Below are positions 1 through 6,049 of a stretch of 6,049 nucleotides of DNA, piece after piece. The notes below the pieces were generated by a model. The model was not told the DNA's origin, did not search any database, and saw only the letters and a program-made list of their open reading frames with translations. The stretch comes from S010-17 sp036478895 (lineage in GTDB: Bacteria > Bacteroidota > Bacteroidia > Flavobacteriales > Flavobacteriaceae). The first letter of the stretch is position 1; every line of letters begins with the position of its first letter. The stretch covers positions 1-6,049 of the forward strand of contig JAZGEV010000018.1 of the NCBI GenBank assembly GCA_036478895.1. The letters run 5' to 3'. A program made the translations under genes and the position numbers.

Positions 1-1
1 A

Positions 2-109
2 ACCTTATCAGGTTATTCGGGTACAGACCCTGAAGTATTTGGAGGTATCGATTATAATACGTATCCTAGAGCAAGAACATTTGCTTTTGGTTTAAATCTT
101 AACTTTTAA
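2..109 (+). CDS. susC: SusC-type TonB-dependent outer-membrane porin, C-terminal tail (partial)
   Basis: Only the last 35 codons are present; the 5' part lies upstream of the window. The frame starting at base 2 is open to TAA at 107-109 and ends in YPRARTFAFGLNLNF. This is the usual SusC/RagA ending: a final amphipathic beta-strand finishing in Phe, recognised by the outer-membrane barrel assembly machinery. SusC proteins form the TonB-driven channel that imports the oligosaccharide captured by the SusD lid. Identity rests on this ending and on the SusD gene starting 10 bases downstream, the invariant SusC-SusD order. Substrate specificity cannot be read from the fragment; starch or maltodextrin is inferred from the neighbours. 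Confidence 0.88.
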   Translation, partial: TLSGYSGTDPEVFGGIDYNTYPRARTFAFGLNLNF

Positions 110-119
110 AACATAAATT

Positions 120-2027
120 ATGAAATTAAAATATATAAAAATAATAAGTACGCTAATTTTAGTAATTTTTGCAACTACATCTTGTTTAAAAGACTTAGAA
201 TTAGAATTAAAAGATCCTAACACAACTGCAGCAGATGTTTTTTATGACAATCCAGACTCCTACAGACAAGTATTGGCTAAATTATATGCAGGCTTGGCAG
301 TAACCGGACAAGATGGACCTCACGGAAGTTCAGACATAAGTGGTATTGACGAAGGTTTTGGACAATACATACGTGGTTTGTGGCAAGCTCAAGAATTATG
401 TACGGATGAAGCTGTGATTGGTTGGGCAAATGCGCCAATTGAAGATTTTCATGAAATGGATTGGAATGCAGATGGTAAATTTATAAGAGCTTTATATGAT
501 AGAATATTTTATCAAATTACGGCTTGTAATGAATACATCAGACAAACAAGCGATTCTAAACTTAGTGATCGTAATGTATCAAATGAATTAAAAGCAGAAG
601 TATTAGAATATCGTGCAGAAGCTCGCTTTTTAAGAGCTTTAAGCTATTCACACGCATTGGATTTATTTGGTAATGTCCCATTTGTAACAGAAAATGATGA
701 AGTTGGCTTTTTTATGCCAGCACAAACCAACAGAACTGATTTATTTAATTATGTTGAAAGTGAATTAATAGCTATTGAAAGCCTTATGGTTGATGCAACT
801 TCAAACGAATATGGTAGAGCAGATAAAGCTGCTATTTGGATGTTATTATCAAAATTATATTTAAACGCAAATGTCTATGTAGGTAATGATATGAATAGTG
901 AAAGCTTGGTTTATTCTAAAAAAATCATTGATGCAAATTATAATTTAGAAGGTGTTTATGAAAATTTATTTTTAGCAGATAATCATAATGCTAGTGGTGT
1001 TATTTTCCCAATAACTTATGATGGTGTGCATACCAAAACTTGGGGTGGCACAACGTATTTAATTCACGCAGCAATTGGAGGTTCAATGGACACAAATGAT
1101 TTTGGAGTAACTGGTGCTTGGGGCGGATTAAGAACTACAAGCGCTTTAGTTAATAAATTTCCTTCACCAGATCCAGATGTATTGAATATGAGTTTAGGGA
1201 ATGATTCAACTTGGGGGATTGTTGGTGATGCAACTCCAGGCGGTTGGGGCGGACCAGATTTGAAATTAAAAGAAGATGGCTCTGTATTATCAATTTTTAC
1301 TACTTTAGGTGGTGGCGGATCTTTAATGAAATTTAGAGAAAATGATGGATGGGCAAATAATTATGGCGATGATGATCCAGCAGATGGTAATTTAGAAGCT
1401 GGCGGTGGAAATATAACAGTGACGCCTGGTATTTATAAAGTTACTTTCGATTTAACCAATTTAACCTATTCTATTACTGCAGTAACTGCGGATTCTAGAG
1501 GGAATTTCTTTACAACTGATCAAAACTTAGAAATCAACGATATTTCAAGTTTTAATGATGGTTATGCTGTAATTAAATTTAAAAATATCGACCAAAATGG
1601 TAATCCTGGATCAGATCCTACAGGAACACATACCGATACTGATTATCCTTTATTTAGATTAGCAGATGCATATTTAATGTTTGCTGAAGCTTCTTTAAGA
1701 GGTGCTTCTGGAGCAGATATGGGAAGATCTGTTCAATTAATAAATGAGTTGAGAGAACGAGCATATGGAAATACAACTGGAAATATTTCTTCATCAGACT
1801 TGAGCTTAGATTTCATTTTAGATGAACGCGCAAGAGAATTACATTGGGAAGGTCACCGTAGAACTGATTTAATTAGGTTTGGAAAGTTTACTGGCGGAAG
1901 CTATTTATGGCCTTGGAAAGGTGGGGTTTCAGAAGGTGTTGCAGTTGATGAGCATTATAACTTATACCCTATTCCAAGTAGTGATATGAATTCTAATACA
2001 AATCTTACACAAAACCCAGGATATTAA
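120..2027 (+). CDS. susD: SusD/RagB-family glycan-binding lipoprotein with an inserted SusE-like domain
   Basis: This 635-residue surface lipoprotein is the SusD partner of the SusC porin and should bind alpha-glucan at the outer membrane. Residues 1-21 form a signal peptide ending in a lipobox (TTSC), with Cys22 as the lipidated residue. Typical SusD segments follow: an acidic DEA motif at 96-98, the helical region around YRAEARFLRALSYSHALDLFGNVP (162-187, read with its two flanks), RLADAYLMFAEA at 513-524, DERARELHWEGHRRTDLIRFG at 568-588 and the ending NLTQNPGY. Residues 365-454 do not belong to SusD: they match the repeats of the SusE-like protein next door. Removing about 105 residues would give roughly 530, the usual SusD length. 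The ATG at 120 is chosen because it directly precedes a good signal peptide and lies 10 bases after the susC stop. W308 and other aromatics in 300-310 could be part of a starch-binding site, but this is inference. Confidence 0.95.
   Translation: MKLKYIKIISTLILVIFATTSCLKDLELELKDPNTTAADVFYDNPDSYRQVLAKLYAGLAVTGQDGPHGSSDISGIDEGFGQYIRGLWQAQELCTDEAVIGWANAPIEDFHEMDWNADGKFIRALYDRIFYQITACNEYIRQTSDSKLSDRNVSNELKAEVLEYRAEARFLRALSYSHALDLFGNVPFVTENDEVGFFMPAQTNRTDLFNYVESELIAIESLMVDATSNEYGRADKAAIWMLLSKLYLNANVYVGNDMNSESLVYSKKIIDANYNLEGVYENLFLADNHNASGVIFPITYDGVHTKTWGGTTYLIHAAIGGSMDTNDFGVTGAWGGLRTTSALVNKFPSPDPDVLNMSLGNDSTWGIVGDATPGGWGGPDLKLKEDGSVLSIFTTLGGGGSLMKFRENDGWANNYGDDDPADGNLEAGGGNITVTPGIYKVTFDLTNLTYSITAVTADSRGNFFTTDQNLEINDISSFNDGYAVIKFKNIDQNGNPGSDPTGTHTDTDYPLFRLADAYLMFAEASLRGASGADMGRSVQLINELRERAYGNTTGNISSSDLSLDFILDERARELHWEGHRRTDLIRFGKFTGGSYLWPWKGGVSEGVAVDEHYNLYPIPSSDMNSNTNLTQNPGY
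1212..1481 (+). repeat. SusE-type starch-binding-like domain inserted in SusD (fourth repeat copy)
   Basis: This segment encodes SusD residues 365-454. It begins WGIVGDATPGGWGGPD, continues with LMKFREN, WANNYGDD and GNLEAGGGNITVTPG, and ends with IYKVTFDLTNLTYSITA. The first 16 residues are identical to the start of SusE repeat 3 (residues 344-359). Over those 48 bases I count six differences, all synonymous, and 1242-1259 matches 3105-3122 exactly for 18 bases. Upstream flank LVNKFPSPD and downstream flank DSRGNFFTTDQNLEIND read as adjoining SusD sequence, so the module is nested within the SusD fold. It carries a glycine-rich stretch (GGGGS, 397-401) not seen in the three SusE copies. Starch binding is inferred from homology to SusE/SusF modules. 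Confidence 0.9.
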
Positions 2028-2045
2028 TTTTTAAAAAATATAACA

Positions 2046-3359
2046 ATGAAATATATACTTAAAATAACAATTCTATTATTAACAGTTGGTATGCTATTTA
2101 CCGCTTGTGATGATAGAGAATTAGTAACTTTGGATGACTCTGCAAAAACCGTTTTAACAGTATCGCAAACGTCACTTATACTAGCTCAATTTAATGACGG
2201 AGAAGACGTCTTAAATACAAATTGGACAGAACCAAGTTTTGGGTTTGATTCTGCACAAGATTATAAATTATTAATTGATTTTGCAGGTGGTGATTTTTCT
2301 AATCCAAAAACTTTTGCAGTAGGTGATGCTTTAGAAAAGGTGTTTACTAAGGAAGGCTTGAATTCTGCGCTACTTAGTTTAGGTGCAGAAGCGAATACAG
2401 CAATGGATTTTGACTTTAAAGTTTTAACTTCTCTAAGTGATCAATCTACTTTTTTATCGGATGCAAGAACAATTACAATAACAACTTTTCCTTCAATTTT
2501 AGATTTATCAACAACTTGGGGTGTTGTAGGAAGTGCAACACCAAATAGTTGGGATGGTCCAGATTTAGAATTTTTTCAAACTGGTGAAGCTAATATTTAT
2601 GCTGCCTATGTAAATTTAGCAGATGGACAAATAAAATTTAGAGAAAATAACGACTGGGCGCTAAACTATGGAGACAATGGTGCGGATAATACATTAGATC
2701 AAGATGGAACAAATATTGATGTAACTGCTGGATCATATAAAATTATTATAAATTTAAATGATTTTACCTATACAATTGATTCTTTTTCATGGGGTATGGT
2801 TGGTGATGCAACCCCAAACGGCTGGGGCGGACCTGATACTGTTTTAAAATATGATGAATATTCTGACACCTTTAAAGCTGTTGTTGTTTTAGGGAATGGA
2901 GAAATGAAGTTTAGACAAAATAACGATTGGGCTGTAAATTATGGCGATACAGGAGCTGATGGTACTTTGGAATCTGGAGGTGATAACATTATTGTCACTG
3001 CAGGCTCATATTTAGTAACATTAAACCTTACAGATTTAGATGCACCTTTTTATAGTTTAGAAGCTACTGATATTTGGGGAATAGTTGGAGATGCAACACC
3101 TGGTGGTTGGGGCGGACCAGATGTAAAGTTCACACCAGACTTTGCAGGAAATGACGGTTTATATTATTTAAATGATGTAACATTAACAACTGGTTTTTTC
3201 AAATTTAGAACGAATGATGATTGGGGCAATAATTATGGAGATGATGGTAATGATGGTACTTTAGAATTTGATGGTGAAAATATTTCAGCAACTCCAGGCA
3301 CTTATAATATCACATTAGATTTTTCTGATTCAAGTAATCCAACGTACACTATTAACTAA
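2046..3359 (+). CDS. susE: SusE/SusF-family outer-membrane starch-binding lipoprotein
   Basis: A 437-residue surface lipoprotein expected to hold alpha-glucan at the cell surface for the amylase and the SusC/SusD transporter. The signal peptide is residues 1-20 with lipobox FTAC and Cys21 as lipid site, followed by acidic DDRE, compatible with surface export. Residues about 35-148 form the beta-rich SusE N-terminal (Ig-like) domain, with NWTEPSFGFDSAQDYKL near 59-75. Three tandem repeats follow at about 158-245, 249-338 and 344-437. Each has WG-VG-ATP--W-GPD, then KFR, DW--NYGD and a beta-hairpin ending in TYTI or a variant. One Ig-like domain plus three binding modules matches B. thetaiotaomicron SusF more than SusE, which has two, so the family name is loose. 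The gene starts 18 bases after the susD stop and is surely in the same operon. No separate SusF gene lies between it and the amylase. Confidence 0.93.
   Translation: MKYILKITILLLTVGMLFTACDDRELVTLDDSAKTVLTVSQTSLILAQFNDGEDVLNTNWTEPSFGFDSAQDYKLLIDFAGGDFSNPKTFAVGDALEKVFTKEGLNSALLSLGAEANTAMDFDFKVLTSLSDQSTFLSDARTITITTFPSILDLSTTWGVVGSATPNSWDGPDLEFFQTGEANIYAAYVNLADGQIKFRENNDWALNYGDNGADNTLDQDGTNIDVTAGSYKIIINLNDFTYTIDSFSWGMVGDATPNGWGGPDTVLKYDEYSDTFKAVVVLGNGEMKFRQNNDWAVNYGDTGADGTLESGGDNIIVTAGSYLVTLNLTDLDAPFYSLEATDIWGIVGDATPGGWGGPDVKFTPDFAGNDGLYYLNDVTLTTGFFKFRTNDDWGNNYGDDGNDGTLEFDGENISATPGTYNITLDFSDSSNPTYTIN
2517..2780 (+). repeat. SusE tandem starch-binding-like repeat 1
   Basis: Encodes SusE residues 158-245, from WGVVGSATPNSWDGPD to FTYTID. 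It is the most diverged of the copies at the front motif (Ser for Asp after VG; NSWDG in place of GGWGG). It keeps KFREN (197-201), DWALNYGDNGAD and the hairpin NIDVTAGSYKIIINL. The aromatic and Lys/Arg positions shared by all copies are the likely glucan-contacting residues, by analogy with SusE/SusF modules; this cannot be proved from sequence. Confidence 0.88.
2790..3059 (+). repeat. SusE tandem starch-binding-like repeat 2
   Basis: Encodes SusE residues 249-338. It begins WGMVGDATPNGWGGPD and contains MKFRQNNDWAVNYGD and GADGTLESGGDNI, then TAGSYLVTLNLTDL. It is separated from repeat 1 by only three residues (SFS), so the modules are tightly packed. It has a slightly longer end than repeat 1 (DAPFYSL instead of FTYTI). 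Confidence 0.9.
3075..3356 (+). repeat. SusE tandem starch-binding-like repeat 3
   Basis: Encodes SusE residues 344-437, the C-terminal module ending in NPTYTIN. Its opening WGIVGDATPGGWGGPD is identical over 16 residues to the module inserted in SusD. It has a longer loop before the KFR motif (about residues 360-380, PDFAGNDGLYYLNDV) and the acidic NYGDDGNDGTLEFDG. The long loop is missing from the SusD copy, so the similarity between the two is strongest at the front. Confidence 0.9.
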
Positions 3360-3366
3360 TTTAATT

Positions 3367-3404
3367 ATCCTGTATTTTATAATTAAAATGCAGGATTTAT
3401 TTTA
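3367..3404 (+). terminator. Intergenic hairpin with U-rich tail between susE and the amylase gene
   Basis: ATCCTGTATTTTA (3367-3379) can pair with TAAAATGCAGGAT (3384-3396). The stem is 13 bp with a single G-U wobble (3373-3390) and a TAAT loop. TTTATTTT follows directly. It starts 8 bases after the susE stop. This fits an intrinsic terminator or partial terminator, or an mRNA-stabilising 3' hairpin, that would let susCDE be expressed more strongly than the downstream enzyme. The stem is AT-rich with only one GC-rich block (CCTG/CAGG), so termination efficiency may be incomplete. I see no Bacteroidota-type TAnnTTTG promoter element in the rest of the gap, so the amylase may rely on read-through. 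Confidence 0.6.
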
Positions 3405-3421
3405 AAACAACAACTAAAACT

Positions 3422-6049
3422 ATGTCAATGAATAAATTTTTACTTTCATTATTTTTAATAATACCACTTATTTTTATTGGTCAAGTGACTACAAATCCTT
3501 CGCCAATAGAAATTGATCAATCAGTTATAATTACGGTTGATTTAAATAGTACTGCAACAGATTGTAATGGATTAGTAAATCCTGCAAAAGTTTATATGCA
3601 CTCAGGTGTAGGAAGTGATACCAATGCTTGGGAATATGATGTTGTTGGAAACTGGGGAATGGATGATGGTATTGGTGAAATGACTAATAATAATGATGGT
3701 ACTTGGAGTATTACTTTAACACCAAACACCTATTTTACACTAACTGCAGGAGAAGAAGCAAGTGTCTCAAAAATGGGTATGGTTTTTAGAAATGCCGCTG
3801 GAACACAAGAATTGAAAGCGACAGGTTGTGTAGACTTTATATTTAATGTAGGCTCGTTTCAAGTTACTATGATTAATCCAGATGCTGGACAAATTAAATA
3901 CAAAAATTCAGGTGAGAGCATGACCATTATGGCACAAAACGCTGGTGGTACTGCAACTTATGAGTTATTTGGAAATGGCACGAGTTTAAATACTCAAACT
4001 ACAACATTTTACACTTATAATCATACTAATATTACTCAAAACACTTTTTACGAGTTAGTGATAACTCAAGGATCATCATCATTAACAAAACCATTTACAG
4101 TATTAATTAATTCGGCTCCTTTACAAACAATGCCTTCTGGCATAGTAGATGGCATTAATTACGATGTTTCTGATGCAACTAAAGCTACACTAGTTTTAAA
4201 TGCACCATTAAAAGAATTTGTTTACGTTGCAGGAAGTTTTAATAATTGGGAACCAACTGCAAATTATGCTATGAAAAAAGACAATACTACTGGTAAGTTT
4301 TGGTTGGAACTAACAGGTTTAACCGATGGACAATTGGAAACATATCAATATTGGGTGTTTGAGACAACACCATTAACTAATTCAGCTGAACTTGTTAAAA
4401 CTGCTGACCCATACTCTACTCTTGTATTATCACCTTTTGATGATCCTTGGATACCAAGCGCATCGTATCCAAATTTACCAACTTATCCTTGGGGACAAGA
4501 ACGTGAAGTGACTGTTTTACAAACAAATCAACCTGAGTATAGTTGGAATACAACCAATTTTGTTAAACCAAAAAAAGAAGATTTAATTATATATGAAGTA
4601 TTAATTAGAGATTTTGATGCTAATCGTAATTTTCAAACTTTAATTGATAGAATAGACTATTTTAAAAATTTAAACATCAATGCAATTGAATTAATGCCGA
4701 TAATGGAATATGAAGGCAATGAAGGTTGGGGTTATAATCCGTCATTTCATTTAGCTTTAGATAAGTATTATGGTACTGCTGATAAATTTAAAGAATTTGT
4801 AGATTTATGTCATCAAAATGGTATAGCTGTAATTTTAGATGTTGCATTAAATCACGCTATGGGAAGAAATGCCATGAACCGCATGTGGATGATTGATACT
4901 GATGGTGATGGTTGGGGTGAACCAAGTAGTGAAAATCCCTACATGAACACCTCTGCTACACATAGTTATAGTGTAGGTAGTGATTACAATCATTCACAAG
5001 ATATTACTAAAGTGTATGCAAAAAGAGTCGTAAAACATTGGATAGAAGAATATCATATTGATGGATTTCGATGGGATTTAACGAAAGGTTTTACGCAGAA
5101 TTGCGCTGGAAGCGATAATTGCACAAATTCATACCAGCAAGATCGTGTTGATATATTAAAAGATTATGCTGATTATTCTTGGTCATTAGATCCAACACAT
5201 TATGTTATTTTCGAACATTTAGGTAACGATAATGAAGAGCAACAATGGGCAAATTACCGAATCAATGAATCGCCTAGTAAAGGCGTAATGATGTGGGGAA
5301 AAATGACCGAACCGTATAATGAACTAACAATGGGACAATCTGGTAATAAAAACATTAATAGAATGGGACACGTAAGTCGTGGTTTTACTGAAAAAAGATT
5401 GGTTGGTTATGCTGAAAGTCATGATGAAGAACGTTTAATGTATAAAAATGTTACTTATGGCAATGGCAATGTTCAAAATGTAAATATCGCCTTATCTCGT
5501 ATGTCTGCTTTAGGAGCTGTAACATTAACAATTCCAGGACCAAAAATGATTTGGCACTTTGGTGAATTAGGAATGGATAATTCAATTAATACATGTACTG
5601 ATGAAACAGTTTCTAGCACATGTAGATTAGCAACAAAACCTCAACCTCAATGGGTTGAAAACTGGATGGGAACAACCAACAGAAGACAAATTTATGATGA
5701 TTGGGCAAAAATCAATAAGCTAAAAACAACACAAGATGTCTTTGAAGGAGACTATTCTATAACTTCAGGAACATTAACACCTAAAATTTACATTTGGGAT
5801 GATAATATCCCAACAACCGAACTTAAAAATGTAGTTGTTTTAGCAAATTTTGACATCACTGCTCAGAATGTTACACCAAATTTTCCGTATCTTGGAACTT
5901 GGTATGATTTAATGGATGATTCAACATTTACAGCAACAAATAGTGCAATCAACTTACAACCTGGAGAATTTAAAATTTTCGGAAATCAATCTGGTGCCTT
6001 GAGTACAGATAATTATGATCTAAACAACCTAGTAAAATTATATCCAAAT
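3422..6049 (+). CDS. Secreted multidomain GH13 alpha-amylase-family enzyme, T9SS cargo (3' end missing)
   Basis: The frame is open from ATG 3422 to the window edge (876 codons, no stop). Residues 1-20 are a signal peptide, probably cut before Gln21. ATG 3428 (Met3) is an equally possible start; an in-frame TAA at 3380-3382 bars a farther one with ATG. Residues about 26-145 and 150-230 are beta-rich modules. Residues 240-340 look like a CBM48/isoamylase-N-type domain (VYVAGSFNNW at 267-276). The GH13 barrel spans about 385-770 with the conserved regions DVALNH (473-478), GFRWD (548-552, nucleophile Asp552), FEHLG (597-601, acid/base Glu598) and ESHDEE (665-670, stabiliser Asp668). A C-terminal beta domain (about 775-855) precedes NLVKLYPN, the start of a T9SS sorting domain. 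It should cleave alpha-glucan outside the cell to feed SusC/SusD, the role of SusG in B. thetaiotaomicron. Alpha-amylase versus pullulanase or neopullulanase specificity, and GH13 subfamily, cannot be settled here. Confidence 0.93.
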   Translation, partial: MSMNKFLLSLFLIIPLIFIGQVTTNPSPIEIDQSVIITVDLNSTATDCNGLVNPAKVYMHSGVGSDTNAWEYDVVGNWGMDDGIGEMTNNNDGTWSITLTPNTYFTLTAGEEASVSKMGMVFRNAAGTQELKATGCVDFIFNVGSFQVTMINPDAGQIKYKNSGESMTIMAQNAGGTATYELFGNGTSLNTQTTTFYTYNHTNITQNTFYELVITQGSSSLTKPFTVLINSAPLQTMPSGIVDGINYDVSDATKATLVLNAPLKEFVYVAGSFNNWEPTANYAMKKDNTTGKFWLELTGLTDGQLETYQYWVFETTPLTNSAELVKTADPYSTLVLSPFDDPWIPSASYPNLPTYPWGQEREVTVLQTNQPEYSWNTTNFVKPKKEDLIIYEVLIRDFDANRNFQTLIDRIDYFKNLNINAIELMPIMEYEGNEGWGYNPSFHLALDKYYGTADKFKEFVDLCHQNGIAVILDVALNHAMGRNAMNRMWMIDTDGDGWGEPSSENPYMNTSATHSYSVGSDYNHSQDITKVYAKRVVKHWIEEYHIDGFRWDLTKGFTQNCAGSDNCTNSYQQDRVDILKDYADYSWSLDPTHYVIFEHLGNDNEEQQWANYRINESPSKGVMMWGKMTEPYNELTMGQSGNKNINRMGHVSRGFTEKRLVGYAESHDEERLMYKNVTYGNGNVQNVNIALSRMSALGAVTLTIPGPKMIWHFGELGMDNSINTCTDETVSSTCRLATKPQPQWVENWMGTTNRRQIYDDWAKINKLKTTQDVFEGDYSITSGTLTPKIYIWDDNIPTTELKNVVVLANFDITAQNVTPNFPYLGTWYDLMDDSTFTATNSAINLQPGEFKIFGNQSGALSTDNYDLNNLVKLYPN
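6023..6049 (+). other. Start of T9SS type A C-terminal sorting domain (cut by window edge)
   Basis: The last residues of the amylase frame (868-876) read NNLVKLYPN. Type A sorting domains in Bacteroidota usually begin with a short strand followed by LYPNP, after a spacer behind the last folded domain. Here the spacer is about residues 855-867. The domain would extend some 70 residues beyond the window, giving a full protein of roughly 950 residues. The call is based on a short motif but on its expected place in the protein. Confidence 0.75.

Noticed and set aside
70..119. Promoter for susD in the sequence before its start (AACATTTG at 76-83 resembles the TAnnTTTG -7 element)
   Set aside because: It misses the first conserved T, lies inside the susC coding end, and the 10-base gap points to co-transcription with susC.
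1185..1493. Assembly or sequencing artefact joining susE sequence into susD
   Set aside because: The frame is unbroken on both sides, the module differs from every susE repeat at many positions including synonymous ones, and it ends cleanly at SusD sequence. A misassembly would give a near-exact copy.
2517..3356. Tandem repeat as a CRISPR or non-coding repeat array
   Set aside because: The period is about 270-285 bases, the copies are diverged at the DNA level, and conservation follows codons. They are protein domain repeats.
3388..3390. ATG in the intergenic hairpin as an alternative amylase start
   Set aside because: It is not in the amylase frame, and the amylase frame has a TAA at 3380-3382 upstream; the ATG at 3422 or 3428 gives a complete signal peptide.
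1..6049. Reverse-strand genes
   Set aside because: The three complete or open + strand frames explain nearly every base with family-specific motifs, and no gap is large enough to hold a gene on the other strand.
1..6049. tRNA, rRNA, insertion sequence or attachment site
   Set aside because: The non-coding gaps are 10, 18 and 62 bases; none shows such features, and no transposase-like frame is present.

Overview
The window is an AT-rich piece of a Bacteroidota genome, most likely from a flavobacterium. It carries part of a starch or maltodextrin polysaccharide utilization locus (PUL). The evidence is the gene order SusC (3' end only), SusD, SusE/SusF-like protein and GH13 alpha-amylase, all on the + strand. 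Both complete outer-membrane genes begin with lipoprotein signal peptides. There are no obvious Shine-Dalgarno sites, only A/T-rich leaders. The amylase ends in what looks like the start of a type IX secretion (T9SS) sorting domain, typical of Flavobacteriia and relatives.

Layout: 1-109 is the C-terminal tail of a SusC-type TonB-dependent porin. 120-2027 is a SusD-type surface glycan-binding lipoprotein. 2046-3359 is a SusE/SusF-type lipoprotein with three tandem starch-binding-like repeats. A 62-base gap (3360-3421) holds a strong hairpin. 3422-6049 is a large secreted multidomain GH13 enzyme that runs off the window within its sorting domain. The spacers upstream of susD and susE are 10 and 18 bases, so these three genes are almost certainly co-transcribed.

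Expected division of labour, from the Sus paradigm: the SusE-like protein and SusD capture alpha-glucan at the surface, the GH13 enzyme cuts it, and SusC/SusD import the oligosaccharides. Here the enzyme appears to be a T9SS cargo rather than a SusG-type lipoprotein.

The most unusual observation is that the SusD protein contains an extra domain of about 90 residues (365-454), clearly homologous to the three repeats of the neighbouring SusE-like protein. It sits between two blocks of SusD sequence that appear normally contiguous, and the reading frame is intact. It looks like a starch-binding module copied from the SusE family into SusD, giving a SusD-CBM chimera. Less striking points are the intergenic hairpin before the amylase, the uncharacterised N-terminal modules of the amylase, and three plausible disulfide pairs in it.
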